The notes beneath the pieces are model-generated. The model was not told where the DNA came from, did no database searches, and worked only from the letters and a program-made list of their open reading frames with translations. A stretch of 64,000 bases of DNA from Runella zeae DSM 19591 (GTDB lineage: Bacteria; Bacteroidota; Bacteroidia; Cytophagales; Spirosomataceae). The translations under genes were made by a program, and so were the position numbers. Position 1 is the first letter of the stretch. Every line of letters starts with the position of its first letter. The DNA lies in contig NZ_AUIF01000011.1 in NCBI RefSeq assembly GCF_000423565.1, positions 124,001-188,000 of the forward strand. Reading direction: 5' to 3'. This document shows, one piece after another, positions 8,552 through 18,340 of the stretch.

Positions 8552-11500
8552 TTATTCACTTTTTACCACTTTCAAAGTGGCTCTTTTGTCGTCGACTATC
8601 ACTTGTATCAAGTAGGCTCCCGCACTCATACCCTGCAACGAAATTCCTACCCGCTCCACAGACTCCTTCATCTTCATTTTATGACTTCTCAATTCTTGCC
8701 CCCCTGCACTCATCAAACGCCATTCAACCTCCTTGCCACTTTGACCTTGAATCATCAACTCAGCTCGCTCCTTGATGACCGGATTTGGATATAGACTCAC
8801 CCAGTCAACCCCTAGCAAGACCTCCGCATTTGATACTTCCTGGAGTCCTTCTCGCCCTGCACAGTTGCTCAACGTCACCGTCTTGGAACCACTCATCGTG
8901 CGGCTACATCCCGACAAGGCTTCTATACCCACAACCGTGTAAGTACCCGCTGCCGTCTGATTGCCGAAGCTAAGGGCATAGCCCGTTCCAGATACCACAC
9001 TCCCCATATTGACATTGCTCCGACGTAACTGATAATTGACACCCACCTGTGAAGCACTCAGGCCAACAGCAACCCCTACCCCTCCACTGCAATAACTTCC
9101 GCCCCCACTTACAGAATAGGCTGTCGGCTGACTGCCAATTACTACCGTACCCGAAATCGTACCACTTACGTTGTTACAGTATATCCTACCTACTACCGTG
9201 TAACTCCCCACTGACATGGGCACCACAAACGATAACTTACTTCCCGTACCCAATAAGGAATTGCCCACTGGACTACCATTTTTATACAATTGATAGATTA
9301 CTCCCAACTGAGACCCAGATAATGATAAGGTCGCATTAGGAACATTACCACCACCACTCAAGCACAAAGCAGTAGGACTACTCAATGTAAAGTTCGCCAA
9401 AGAAGTAATTACGCCCCACTCTGCCAAGGTCACATAATCGGTACCGTTACATGAGGCATCTGATGTACAATTGGCTCGACGACCTTTGATGACGACCGAA
9501 CTTGTGGCAGTGCTTCCTACCAAAGTACCTGCGGTATAAGCCACTGGACTACCCTCGTCGATAATCACTATAAAATCATCGCTACAGCCCACACCACCAC
9601 TACCAGCTGTAAATGCAGCACTGACTACGGTACCTATACATATCGTTGAGACATTAGGCGTCTTTGTATTCAAACTTGGTGCTACGGGCTGTGCATTTAC
9701 CGTGATTGTTGCTGTGCCACCTTGGGTTTGGCTGCACTGAGTCAAGCTACCATCTTTAACACTCACTACAGTATATATATAACCGCCTCTGTTGTTTGTA
9801 CTTTGATTTACATCCACGCTATTACCATTAGTTGTTGTTACGGTCTGGTCGGTTCCATTATTGACTTTGTATGTAAATGTGTAGGGAGCTGTGCCAGCAG
9901 CCCCTGTAAAGGTAATAGACCGCGAAGTTGCATTCTGACAAACAGTGCCTCCGCCTGAAATAGTTGCTGTGGGCAATGGGTTCACTGTAATCATCCCCGT
10001 GGCGTTAACATTTCCACAACCACCTGTCAAGGGAATCGAATAGGTAAATATTCCCACTTCTGTCGGTGTGCCACTAATCGTAAGCATGTTCGCCGCCCAA
10101 GCAGCCGAAACCCCAGAAGGCAAACCTGTAGCTGTGCCTATGCCCGTTGCACCCGTTGTAGTGTGAGTGATAGATGTTAAGCTTGTATTGATACACACAG
10201 TGGGCGTTGAAGATGCTGCACCAACTGTGTTATTGGCTGCAACTGTAATACACACTGGCTCGCTGATGTCATAACATTGCTCATCAAGACAGGCATCAAT
10301 GATTTGTGACAGCGTGAAGCCAGCGACATTGCCACAGCCATTATTTAACTCTAAATATGCTATGGTATAAACACAATACTGATTGGGAGCAGCAGTGGCA
10401 AAAAAAGCTTCTACTTCCTCTATGGAGGCATAAGAGACGATTGCTATATTATTTTGAAAAATAAAAAAAGCGCTGGTACCTGTTTGTCCTACCTGCCTCA
10501 TGTCCACACTTCCCCCCTGACAGATGCTTTCTACATTTGACGAGAGTGTACCTGCAGTAACATTGGGAGGCGAAGTGAGTAGGACGGGGTTGTTTCCGTA
10601 GCTTGTCTCGCAACTTGGGCTGCCCTGAGTACGCACCTTAATGTTGTAATCACCAGCAGAAAGACCGCTAAAAGTGCTGCCCACTTGCCAATCGGTGCCG
10701 TTGTTGATGCTGTATTCTAACGCACCAGTTCCTGTGGCGTTGACTACAATAGTCCCCGTGGGCACGGCGCAAGTTGGTTGGGTGACGGTGGGAGCAGTGA
10801 TGTTGGGAGGAGTACAACTCATAGTAAAGTTCAAACACCAGCCTCCAATGCTTCCTGTATTAGTAGCGGCATCATCTACTGCGTACAAATACCAAGTGCC
10901 ATTTGGATTACTATTATTAAGAAGTGTTCCCAAAGATGTGGTGCTCGCGGAGTAATAAGGTCCCGCTGGAGCAGGGGCAGGGAAAACATCGGCACTTGCC
11001 TCAAAATCGGCCGGTCTGAAAGTTCCACTGACCAATGTCGTGTTGTCTGGTAATACACTTGCTGCACTTGAGTCGAGAATCAAATCAAGGCCTGTGACGG
11101 CATTCGTACCGCCAACATCAGACATAAAAACATATTTTTGACCGGTCGGAGAGTACAGCAGTAAGTCAATGGCATCAGGTGCGGTGTGCGTTAAGTTTTT
11201 CAGCGTAATCGTTACTTTCTCAATCGTACCCATTAGGCCCGATACAGAAATGCAGGAGGGATAAGGCATAGCCACCCCATTATCATTGATTGTAATGCCA
11301 CCTTCGTTACAAAAGGTAGTACCAGTGGTGACAGTACTACTTGAGCAATCCGCATCATCATTCGCTATTATTCCAATACCTTGGGCGTCCCTAACGTTTG
11401 CCCCCGTTACATTGGTAATATTGACAAAAAAAGATTCATCTGGTTCAAATTTCAAATCACCATTAACAGACACCGTAAAGGTATACGTAGAGTTACCTTC

Positions 11501-12022
11501 TGGAATCGTCTGACTTGTCAATGATTTTGCCGTATAATCATTATCCGCTGTGGTGGCTGTATTATCAGCCGTAGCAATATCGAAAGACACCCCACCTGCT
11601 GGTGCAGGTTCACTAAGAGTAACACTAAAAGTATAAATAGTATTTCCAGCATTGCCTTCCCATGTGCTGGTAAGATTGATACTAAGATTTGGGGTTGCCC
11701 TCCCCACATATTCAATCACCACTTGCCCGCTACTCCCTTTGCCATTTCCGGCACCTCCTCCCAGCAAACTCCCCTTGCCACCCGGTGCACTAATCATTAC
11801 AGCGCCAGCTCTGCCTACAGTTATACCTTCCTGAGCGCTTTTGGCAGCTATTTTGGTTCGGTATGGTCCACCGATCGGCACCGTATAAATATCAGTAGAA
11901 TAGGGGTTTGCACTCAAGATGTAAGGCGCAGGGCTTTGTACAACTGAGGTTGTAGCCCCAAACAGAACGCTACCAATTAAAAAAAAAGCAATCATATAGC
12001 TTTGTTGTAAATTTGCTATCAT
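8552..12022 (-). CDS. Large T9SS-secreted protein with Calx-beta and proprotein-convertase P domains
   Basis: 1156 aa. After a hydrophobic N-terminus (ATG at 12022, or at 11995 giving [21 protein letters not shown]) and a Gly-rich stretch comes a Calx-beta domain (about residues 110-225, ending in ...[14 protein letters not shown]). A P/Homo B domain follows (about 255-400; [39 protein letters not shown]). The middle consists of repeated Ig-like/SprB-type modules with many Thr, Ser and Gly and scattered Cys. The last ~75 residues ([19 protein letters not shown] to [21 protein letters not shown]) are a type A T9SS sorting domain, so the protein is exported through T9SS and probably anchored to the surface. 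An adhesin-like role is inferred. It is monocistronic. Confidence 0.88.
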   Translation of the reverse strand: MIANLQQSYMIAFFLIGSVLFGATTSVVQSPAPYILSANPYSTDIYTVPIGGPYRTKIAAKSAQEGITVGRAGAVMISAPGGKGSLLGGGAGNGKGSSGQVVIEYVGRATPNLSINLTSTWEGNAGNTIYTFSVTLSEPAPAGGVSFDIATADNTATTADNDYTAKSLTSQTIPEGNSTYTFTVSVNGDLKFEPDESFFVNITNVTGANVRDAQGIGIIANDDADCSSSTVTTGTTFCNEGGITINDNGVAMPYPSCISVSGLMGTIEKVTITLKNLTHTAPDAIDLLLYSPTGQKYVFMSDVGGTNAVTGLDLILDSSAASVLPDNTTLVSGTFRPADFEASADVFPAPAPAGPYYSASTTSLGTLLNNSNPNGTWYLYAVDDAATNTGSIGGWCLNFTMSCTPPNITAPTVTQPTCAVPTGTIVVNATGTGALEYSINNGTDWQVGSTFSGLSAGDYNIKVRTQGSPSCETSYGNNPVLLTSPPNVTAGTLSSNVESICQGGSVDMRQVGQTGTSAFFIFQNNIAIVSYASIEEVEAFFATAAPNQYCVYTIAYLELNNGCGNVAGFTLSQIIDACLDEQCYDISEPVCITVAANNTVGAASSTPTVCINTSLTSITHTTTGATGIGTATGLPSGVSAAWAANMLTISGTPTEVGIFTYSIPLTGGCGNVNATGMITVNPLPTATISGGGTVCQNATSRSITFTGAAGTAPYTFTYKVNNGTDQTVTTTNGNSVDVNQSTNNRGGYIYTVVSVKDGSLTQCSQTQGGTATITVNAQPVAPSLNTKTPNVSTICIGTVVSAAFTAGSGGVGCSDDFIVIIDEGSPVAYTAGTLVGSTATSSVVIKGRRANCTSDASCNGTDYVTLAEWGVITSLANFTLSSPTALCLSGGGNVPNATLSLSGSQLGVIYQLYKNGSPVGNSLLGTGSKLSFVVPMSVGSYTVVGRIYCNNVSGTISGTVVIGSQPTAYSVSGGGSYCSGGVGVAVGLSASQVGVNYQLRRSNVNMGSVVSGTGYALSFGNQTAAGTYTVVGIEALSGCSRTMSGSKTVTLSNCAGREGLQEVSNAEVLLGVDWVSLYPNPVIKERAELMIQGQSGKEVEWRLMSAGGQELRSHKMKMKESVERVGISLQGMSAGAYLIQVIVDDKRATLKVVKSE

Positions 12023-12128
12023 TGGAATAAAGTGATTAGGAAAAAATCTAAACTTGGAGGGGTGCAGAGAAAGAGTTTAAAACGGAACAAACAGTGCCTT
12101 CAAAAGTCGGAAGTATATCCCAAAAAGG

Positions 12129-12189
12129 CTTCGCGTATTGTGCCAAAAACTTCGTGTATTGTGTCAGGGCTTCGTGTATTGTGTCAAAA
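12129..12189. repeat. Three imperfect 20-21-bp tandem repeats
   Basis: Units CTTCGCGTATTGTGCCAAAA (12129), CTTCGTGTATTGTGTCAGGG (12150) and CTTCGTGTATTGTGTCAAAA (12170) follow each other. They lie in the 602-bp intergenic region 12023-12624, which otherwise holds the regulatory elements at 12403-12508 and no convincing gene. Confidence 0.7.
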
Positions 12190-12402
12190 TCAAATATTTT
12201 CTCCCAAAAATTCCCATTTTTATTATTCAAACCCCGTGAATAGAAGATTCTGGCTTTATGCTTTGATCACTCTTTTGGGAAATGTAGCATTTACAATTTT
12301 TGCCCTATTATCAAGTGAATAAAAGAACCATTTTTAGAAAAAAGCGATTGGATAATCTGCCGAATACAATTTCTACGTTTTGGGCAAAAAATTTCGCTTC
12401 AC

Positions 12403-12508
12403 TGTCCGTAATCAATCCTTTTGGTGTCCGTTTACGGACATTTTCATTAGCACCAACAAACACAAACATCTAAAAATCAACCCTCTAACAATGTGGTACA
12501 TAATTTGG
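12403..12508 (+). promoter_or_regulatory. Paired TGTCCG palindrome upstream of a -24/-12-like element
   Basis: TGTCCGTTTACGGACA (12425-12440) is a 6+6 palindrome, with a second TGTCCG half site 22 bp upstream (12403). After 53 nt comes TGGTACATAATTTGG (12494-12508), which resembles a sigma-54 promoter (GG-N10-G) with an imperfect -12 end. The same arrangement with the same 53-nt spacing occurs at 17505-17609. It should control the permease gene starting at 12625. Confidence 0.5.
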
Positions 12509-12624
12509 GAGTTAAATTGTTTTCGTTTGCATTACGTTCTATTTTGCGAGCGCTTTGCCATAGCAGCACTATGTTAAGATAGTCGTTTAAGTTTATCATT
12601 GTCACAATCCTCTTCCTAAACCTC

Positions 12625-15072
12625 ATGCTACGAAATTATTTCAATGTTGCTTTAAGACAAATTCTTAAAAATAAGCTTTTCTCTTTTGTCAATTTTGCAG
12701 GATTAGCGGTAGGTCTTACTTTCTGCTTTCTTACGTTTATTTGGTATCGTTTCGAGCATTCTTATGACCAGCATTATCCTACGGCAAATAGGCTCTACCG
12801 GATGAATTATGAGCTTAATTTTACGGGTTCGGCTTTTACACTTTCACGAGCACCGGCTCCCTTTGGGCCTCTTCTTCAAAGTTATTTTCCTGAAATAGAA
12901 AAAGTGGCTCGTATGTATACTCGAAGCTTGAGTGTCAAAAACCAAGCAAAAAACCTTGAATTTGAATCTCCAGAAGTTTTTTTTGCTGACTCCACCGCCC
13001 TAGAAGTTTTCAGATTTGAAACGCTCGCCGGAAACCCCGACCACGCTTTACGGACTCCCTTTTCTATTGTTTTGACCGAAAAAACAGCCTCACGTTTTTT
13101 CGGAACCCAAGATTGTATAGGTAAGCAGCTGCTATTAGCCAATCGTGGTCCTTTTACGGTCAGGGGTATCGTACGGGCACTACCCGAAAACGCTCACCTA
13201 AGGTTTGACTTTTTGGTTCCTTTTCGCAACATTCCCGATGTAGAACCCGAATTTGCTCGCGCCAATATCCTAGAAGCGCTCGAAACCAACACCCTCGCTT
13301 CGTATGCTTCTACTTATGTTTTACTCAAAAACGGCACTCAGCCTTCTACTGTCAATGCTCGCTTCAAGCGTTTTGTGATGAAATATGGCCTGAAAGAAAT
13401 GCGCGAAAAGCAAAACCTTTCACTATTTCCAGTGAGGGATATTCATCTACAATCTACCGCTCAAGACGAGTTTATGCCTCCTGCCAATGCCGATTTCTTA
13501 CGCATATTTGCCCTTATAGGTCTGCTAATCTTGACCATTGCTATCGTCAATTTTGTGAATCTCAGTACTGCTTCCCAGTTGAGTCGGGTCAAAGAAATAG
13601 GCGTCAGAAAAGCCCTTGGCTCACAATCTCAACAAATCATCAGGCAGCTTTTAGCCGAAACCTTCGTTTTGGGGCTTCCAGCTTTTATTATTGCTTTGCT
13701 CTCGACTTCTCTATTATTAGACAAAATGGCCGTATTTTTTGGAAGACGTCCCCAATTTTCGTGGAACGAAAACCTCGAAATGTTCGGACTGTTCCTTGGG
13801 GTGTTTGTGGGAGCTTGTTTACTTGCTGGCATTTATCCCGCGCTATTTGCTTCTCGCTTTAAAGCAACTGATATTTTTAGAGGTACCGCCGCTGGCAAAG
13901 GGCAAGGAGGCAATTGGCTCACTAAAGGCCTCATTACTTTGCAATTTACAGTGACGATTGCCCTCCTTGCAGGAGCAGGAGTGGTACTATGGCAGATTCA
14001 GTACATGAAAAATCGCCCCCTTGGCTTCAACCGCAATATGGTGCTGAGAGTACCTCTTTTTAGCCAAAACATGAACAACCTTTTTTCTCCTGGCGACCAA
14101 CAACTCCGGAATCGAACCAATGCTTTTGAAGAAAAACTCCTCCAAAATCCGCATATCAAAGCCGTAACTTTGGCTTCTAATTTACCTGGACGCGGAAATG
14201 TACGTTACCCTATTGCAACCGACAAAATCAAGATTGAGGATGGGTTGATGTTGCCTGTGATTTCGGTAGATTATGATTTTGCCAAAACCTTCGGTCTTAA
14301 TCTAGTAGCGGGACGAGACTTTGATAAATCTTATGGCACCGACCATATTGAAGGCTTCATCATCAATCAACAAGCTATCAAAACCTTGCAGTTGGGAACG
14401 GCAGCCAATGCGATTGGAAAAACCATACAGCGAGGAGGTAAAAAAGGACGAGTAGTAGGGGTTATCACTGATTTTCATACTGAGAATCTACGCAACGCCC
14501 TCACTCCATTGATTATGGAAGTAAATACGGGAGCTTTTTCCGAATTTGGCATTAAAATGTCGGGCATTGACCCTGTCAATACCATTGATTTTATTGAAAA
14601 AACATGGCGTGAATTTTTCCCTGAAAAAGTATTTGAACATCGCTTTTTAGACGAGTCTATTGGCGATACGTATGCCGAAGAAGTACGCTTTGGAGTGCTT
14701 ATAGGCGTATTTGCAGGAGTTGCTATTTTCCTGTCATGCTTTGGGCTATTCGGAATGATTGCTTTCGTAGTGCAGCGCCGTACCAAAGAGATAGGTATTC
14801 GCAAAGTATTAGGGGCCAATGTGACTAGTGTGGTTACACTTCTTTCGGCCGACTTTATCCGGCTTATTCTTTTTTCGATGTTGTTAGCGAGTCCTATTGC
14901 CCATTATTTTTTAGAAAAATGGCTTTCAGAATTTGCCTATCGAGTAGAAGTTCAGTGGTGGGTGTATGTAGTTGCAGGCTTGATGGTGATTGTCATTGCC
15001 TTGACTACCATTAGTTTCCATAGTATCAAGGCGGCCTTGATGAATCCCGTCAAATCCCTAAAAACAGAATAA
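12625..15072 (+). CDS. FtsX/MacB-type ABC transporter permease, paralogue 1 of 4
   Basis: 815 aa. One transmembrane helix near residues 20-42 is followed by a MacB-like periplasmic domain (about 45-280). The first FtsX block of three helices lies at about 285-425 (motif KEIGVRKALGS), a second periplasmic domain at 445-690, and a second FtsX block at 690-805 (KEIGIRKVLGA). It ends NPVKSLKTE. The layout is that of a duplicated FtsX permease, as in MacB-like mechanotransmission or export complexes, which need a separate ATPase; none is encoded nearby. It is the first of four paralogous permeases on this strand and is the gene nearest the paired-palindrome promoter. Substrate unknown. Confidence 0.9.
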   Translation: MLRNYFNVALRQILKNKLFSFVNFAGLAVGLTFCFLTFIWYRFEHSYDQHYPTANRLYRMNYELNFTGSAFTLSRAPAPFGPLLQSYFPEIEKVARMYTRSLSVKNQAKNLEFESPEVFFADSTALEVFRFETLAGNPDHALRTPFSIVLTEKTASRFFGTQDCIGKQLLLANRGPFTVRGIVRALPENAHLRFDFLVPFRNIPDVEPEFARANILEALETNTLASYASTYVLLKNGTQPSTVNARFKRFVMKYGLKEMREKQNLSLFPVRDIHLQSTAQDEFMPPANADFLRIFALIGLLILTIAIVNFVNLSTASQLSRVKEIGVRKALGSQSQQIIRQLLAETFVLGLPAFIIALLSTSLLLDKMAVFFGRRPQFSWNENLEMFGLFLGVFVGACLLAGIYPALFASRFKATDIFRGTAAGKGQGGNWLTKGLITLQFTVTIALLAGAGVVLWQIQYMKNRPLGFNRNMVLRVPLFSQNMNNLFSPGDQQLRNRTNAFEEKLLQNPHIKAVTLASNLPGRGNVRYPIATDKIKIEDGLMLPVISVDYDFAKTFGLNLVAGRDFDKSYGTDHIEGFIINQQAIKTLQLGTAANAIGKTIQRGGKKGRVVGVITDFHTENLRNALTPLIMEVNTGAFSEFGIKMSGIDPVNTIDFIEKTWREFFPEKVFEHRFLDESIGDTYAEEVRFGVLIGVFAGVAIFLSCFGLFGMIAFVVQRRTKEIGIRKVLGANVTSVVTLLSADFIRLILFSMLLASPIAHYFLEKWLSEFAYRVEVQWWVYVVAGLMVIVIALTTISFHSIKAALMNPVKSLKTE

Positions 15073-15075
15073 TTT

Positions 15076-15139
15076 GGTAGAGACGTTGCATGCAACGTCT
15101 CCACGCATGCAACGTCTCTACACATGCAACGTCTCTACC
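15076..15139. repeat. Three 17-bp tandem repeats plus an inverted copy
   Basis: Direct units begin at 15088, 15105 and 15122 with period 17 (core CATGCAACGTCTCTAC). They are preceded by an inverted copy, GGTAGAGACGTTGCATG (15076-15092), which is the exact reverse complement of 15123-15139. The block fills most of the 86-bp gap between permease 1 and permease 2 and could fold as a hairpin in the transcript. Confidence 0.85.
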
Positions 15140-15158
15140 GTTAATCAATTCAAAACCT

Positions 15159-17504
15159 ATGTTGCGAAATTATCTTAAAATCGCCCTACGAAATCTTTGG
15201 CGTCAAAAGATGTACAGCAGTCTGAATATCATCGGATTAGCAGTAGGACTAACGGCTTTTATTCTGATGTCGCTGTACGCAAAGCATGAGTTTACTTATG
15301 ATAGCTTTTTCAAAGGAGCAGAGCGTATTGTCCGCATCACTTCTGAGCTTAAAACGCCAGAAGAACCGATGCAGATTGCGTTAAGTCCAGTATTATTGAC
15401 CGATGCCTTAAATCGAGATTACCCCGCGATTCAGAAAGCGACTCGTCTCCAATCCATAGCTGCCACGGTCAAGTATGGCGACAAAATCTTCAATGAAGAC
15501 CATGTGTATTATACCGACCCTACTGTTTTTGAGGTATTTTCTTATCGTTTCAAGGAAGGAAATAGTAAAGCGGCATTGGCTCATCCCAATACGATGATTG
15601 TGACAGAATCATTTGCCAAAAAATACGGCGGTCAAACCAATGTCTTTGGACAAATTGTTTATATCAACCAAATCCCTCACACCGTAACGGGTATCATTGA
15701 AGACTTGCCTTCCAATACTGACCTAAAAATCAACGCTTTAGTATCACACAATTTTGCCAATACCAAAACATGGATAGAAGAAGACTTATCAGTATTTACA
15801 TTTGCCCTTTTTAAAACTACCCCTACTCTACGCTCACTGGAGCAACAACTCAACAAACTTAGCGAACAAAAAATCAGTCCAGAGTTTAAAAAAATGGGAG
15901 CTGAGGGGTATTCCTTGGTTTTTCATGCTGAAATGTTTGCCGATGTTCATTATAGTCAAGGAAAATTAGAAGATACCCCCAAAGGCAATAAACAATACGG
16001 CTACTTATTCTTGTTTCTAGCACTATTTGTACTGACCATTGCCCTGCTCAATTACATAAGTTTGCTCACTGCCCGCGCCGCCGAAAGAGCCAAAGAAGTA
16101 GGTGTTCGCAAAACCAACGGCGCAAGGCGTAGTCAGATTATCCTTCAGTTTTTGTTTGAAGCGTTGCTTTTGAGCTTTTTTGCGGTCATTATCGGAATCG
16201 TAATGCTAGAGAGTTGCATTCCAGGAATCAATCAGTTGCTCGACATTCGCTTGCAATTATCACTCAATGAAACGGTGCTTTGGGCAATCTCTACATTGGC
16301 TTTCACGACTTTGCTAGGCGGTGGGTATCCTGCATTAGTTTTATCAGATTTCAATCCCACTCAGGTACTGAAAGGGGCTTTTACTCAATCAGGGCGGGCA
16401 TTAGGATTTCGGAGATTCATTACTACTTTTCAGTTTACTCTTACTGCAAGTATGATTGCGGGGGTATTGATTATTTATGCGCAAATGAATTTTCTCCAAA
16501 AACATCATTTAGGATTTGACAAAAACCAAGTGCTTGTGGTATCACTGCCGAGCGATTCATCTTCGCGGGCTAAAGGGCACGTTTTGGCTGCTGCTTTACG
16601 GCAGCGCAGCGAGGTTAGCGATCTTACAGTTGGCACAGGGCTACAGCCCGACGCTTTGGGAAGTACTTCTTTCAAGGTAGAGGGCAAAGCAAGGGAAGTC
16701 ATGACAAAGTATAGCTTTGTTGACCCACGTTTTGTTCCGTTGTTGGGTATGAGGCTAGTAGCAGGGCGTAATCTTTCTGAAGATATTAGTACCGATAAAA
16801 AAGAAGCCTTTATCGTAAATGAAGCCTTCGTAAAAATGAGTGGCTGGAAACAGCCTCTGGGCCAATCGATAAAAGGTTTTATGCACGACGGCAAAGTAGT
16901 AGGTGTTATAAAAAATTTCCATTACTACTCTCTCCACAATGCCGTCGAGCCGCTTGTTTTGGTGTATAGTCACATGGCACCCAACAGCCTCATGCTTAAA
17001 ATAAAGCCAGAACATCTATCGGTGGTTAAGTCTCTTTGGCAAAATCACTATCCTGAATTTCCTTTCGAGTATTCGTTTTTAGACGCCACCCTCAATCTAC
17101 AATACCAAAAAGAGGCTCTGATGATGAAACTATTCAATGCCTTTGCTTTTCTGACGATTTTGGTTTCTTGCTTAGGATTATTCAGTTTGGTAACATTCAC
17201 CACTGAGCTCCGTACCAAAGAAGTGGGCATCCGAAAAGTTTTAGGAGCTTCGGTAGGTAATATTACGGCTTTGTTGACCCAAGACTTTTTAAAGCTTATT
17301 TGCATAGCTATTATTATTGCTACTCCTCTTAGTTTTTATGTAATGAGTAAGTGGCTAGAAGATTTTGCCTACCGAATCACGATTCCATACTGGATTTTTG
17401 GGATTTCGGCGATTCTCACTTTTTCTATCGCTCTCTTTACAGTAAGTTTTCAGGTGGTAAAAGCCGCGCTGATGAATCCCGTAAAATCGCTAAAATCCGA
17501 ATAA
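15159..17504 (+). CDS. FtsX/MacB-type ABC transporter permease, paralogue 2 of 4
   Basis: 781 aa from the ATG at 15159, which gives MLRNYLKIALRNLWRQK, the same N-terminus as the paralogues. An upstream in-frame extension to 15090 would translate the tandem repeat and is rejected. Architecture as in paralogue 1: helix at 20-40, periplasmic domain, first FtsX block with AKEVGVRKTNGAR, second periplasmic domain, second FtsX block with TKEVGIRKVLGAS, end NPVKSLKSE. The first RK motif reads KTNG instead of the usual KALG/KVLG. It follows paralogue 1 with only the repeat block between them, so co-transcription is likely. Confidence 0.9.
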   Translation: MLRNYLKIALRNLWRQKMYSSLNIIGLAVGLTAFILMSLYAKHEFTYDSFFKGAERIVRITSELKTPEEPMQIALSPVLLTDALNRDYPAIQKATRLQSIAATVKYGDKIFNEDHVYYTDPTVFEVFSYRFKEGNSKAALAHPNTMIVTESFAKKYGGQTNVFGQIVYINQIPHTVTGIIEDLPSNTDLKINALVSHNFANTKTWIEEDLSVFTFALFKTTPTLRSLEQQLNKLSEQKISPEFKKMGAEGYSLVFHAEMFADVHYSQGKLEDTPKGNKQYGYLFLFLALFVLTIALLNYISLLTARAAERAKEVGVRKTNGARRSQIILQFLFEALLLSFFAVIIGIVMLESCIPGINQLLDIRLQLSLNETVLWAISTLAFTTLLGGGYPALVLSDFNPTQVLKGAFTQSGRALGFRRFITTFQFTLTASMIAGVLIIYAQMNFLQKHHLGFDKNQVLVVSLPSDSSSRAKGHVLAAALRQRSEVSDLTVGTGLQPDALGSTSFKVEGKAREVMTKYSFVDPRFVPLLGMRLVAGRNLSEDISTDKKEAFIVNEAFVKMSGWKQPLGQSIKGFMHDGKVVGVIKNFHYYSLHNAVEPLVLVYSHMAPNSLMLKIKPEHLSVVKSLWQNHYPEFPFEYSFLDATLNLQYQKEALMMKLFNAFAFLTILVSCLGLFSLVTFTTELRTKEVGIRKVLGASVGNITALLTQDFLKLICIAIIIATPLSFYVMSKWLEDFAYRITIPYWIFGISAILTFSIALFTVSFQVVKAALMNPVKSLKSE

Positions 17505-17609
17505 TGTCCGTCGTCGAACAAAATGTGTCCATATTCGGACAATGAGTCAACACATCGTACACACAACTACCTGATTATCAAAACCCCTATTGGTTGGTAT
17601 GAGGTTTGA
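17505..17609 (+). promoter_or_regulatory. Second paired TGTCC palindrome with -24/-12-like element
   Basis: TGTCCGTCGTCGAACA (17505-17520, imperfect) and TGTCCATATTCGGACA (17526-17541) are 21 bp apart. After 53 nt follows TGGTATGAGGTTTGA (17595-17609), 48 bp before the ATG of the next gene. Both the 53-nt distance and the TGGTA-N5-TTTG core repeat the arrangement at 12403-12508. A shared activator (NtrC type, if sigma-54 is used) is inferred. Confidence 0.5.
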
Positions 17610-17656
17610 GGAGGTTTATGTTTGCAGTTTGATAAAAGGATAAAAAACACAAAAGT

Positions 17657-17959
17657 ATGGCACACATTGCGATTCCGATTCCGTCTCAGTTAGGTAGACA
17701 AGACATCGAAATCGAGGTCTCTATCAACGGCCAAAAACAAATGCTACATTATAGAGTGGAGTTGTTTTATTGGAATGACTGCGGGATTCCTACCGTCAAC
17801 CGCGCCGAATGTTTGCGTCATATCCTTGCTACTTATGACCAAAATTGGCTCTTGTATTACATAGGTTCACCCACGGAGCAATTTATCCCTATTACTTTTA
17901 TCCGAAAAAAAGAAAACGTCTTGATATCTCCTTTTCTTTATTCGCTTCTAAACCTTTAA
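17657..17959 (+). CDS. Small protein of unknown family, copy 1 of a tandem pair
   Basis: 100 aa, no signal peptide. It begins MAHIAIPIPSQLGRQDIEIE and continues VSINGQKQMLHYRVELFYWNDCG, with later RAECLRHILATYD and YYIGSPTEQFIPITFI. The pattern suggests a compact beta-rich cytosolic protein. I do not recognise the family. It is about 75 percent identical by eye to the next gene over the first 90 residues, but its last ~12 residues (ISPFLYSLLNL) diverge, as if the copy had lost its original end. It lies between permeases 2 and 3, just downstream of a predicted promoter, so it may be the first gene of that transcript. Confidence 0.75.
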   Translation: MAHIAIPIPSQLGRQDIEIEVSINGQKQMLHYRVELFYWNDCGIPTVNRAECLRHILATYDQNWLLYYIGSPTEQFIPITFIRKKENVLISPFLYSLLNL

Positions 17960-17963
17960 GAAC

Positions 17964-18263
17964 ATGGCACATATCGCTATTCCGATTCCGACCCAACTAG
18001 GCAAGCAAGACATCGAAATCGAAGTCACTATCAATGGCCAAAAGCAAGCGCTTCACTATAGAGTAGAGTTGTTTTATTGGGACGACTGTGGCCTTCCGAG
18101 CGTAGATCGCGCCGATTGTTTGCGCCATATTTTATCCCAATACGACCACGATTGGACGTTATATTATATTGGTTCTCCTACAGATGAGTTTGTGCCTATT
18201 ACGTTTGTAAAAAAAGAAGACCTTATCAAACAAAGGCAAATCCTTACGGGCAAACTGACCTAA
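17964..18263 (+). CDS. Small protein of unknown family, copy 2 of a tandem pair
   Basis: 99 aa, paralogue of the preceding gene (MAHIAIPIPTQLGKQDIEIE, then VTINGQKQALHYRVELFYWDDCG). It starts 4 nt after the previous stop, so the two are translated from one message. It carries the probably original C-terminus (PITFVKKEDLIKQRQILTGKLT). Function unknown. The context (between ABC permeases, tandem duplication) hints at a role tied to those permeases, but nothing in the sequence proves it. Confidence 0.75.
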   Translation: MAHIAIPIPTQLGKQDIEIEVTINGQKQALHYRVELFYWDDCGLPSVDRADCLRHILSQYDHDWTLYYIGSPTDEFVPITFVKKEDLIKQRQILTGKLT

Positions 18264-18340
18264 TATTCTCACAATCAGCATTGCTTTAGAGACAACATAA
18301 CCAAACAATGGTTAATCGATAAACTATTAACTTAACATCC

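Noticed and set aside
8521-11947. Several long + strand frames inside the T9SS cargo gene (e.g. 9049-9339, 10674-10955)
   Set aside because: Antisense shadows of a long gene with a clear domain structure and sorting signal.
12032-12322. Possible 96-aa protein with a hydrophobic end
   Set aside because: Low-complexity basic sequence across tandem repeats, no ribosome-binding site or family resemblance.
15090-15158. N-terminal extension of permease 2
   Set aside because: It translates the 17-bp repeat block; the paralogue-like N-terminus starts at 15159.
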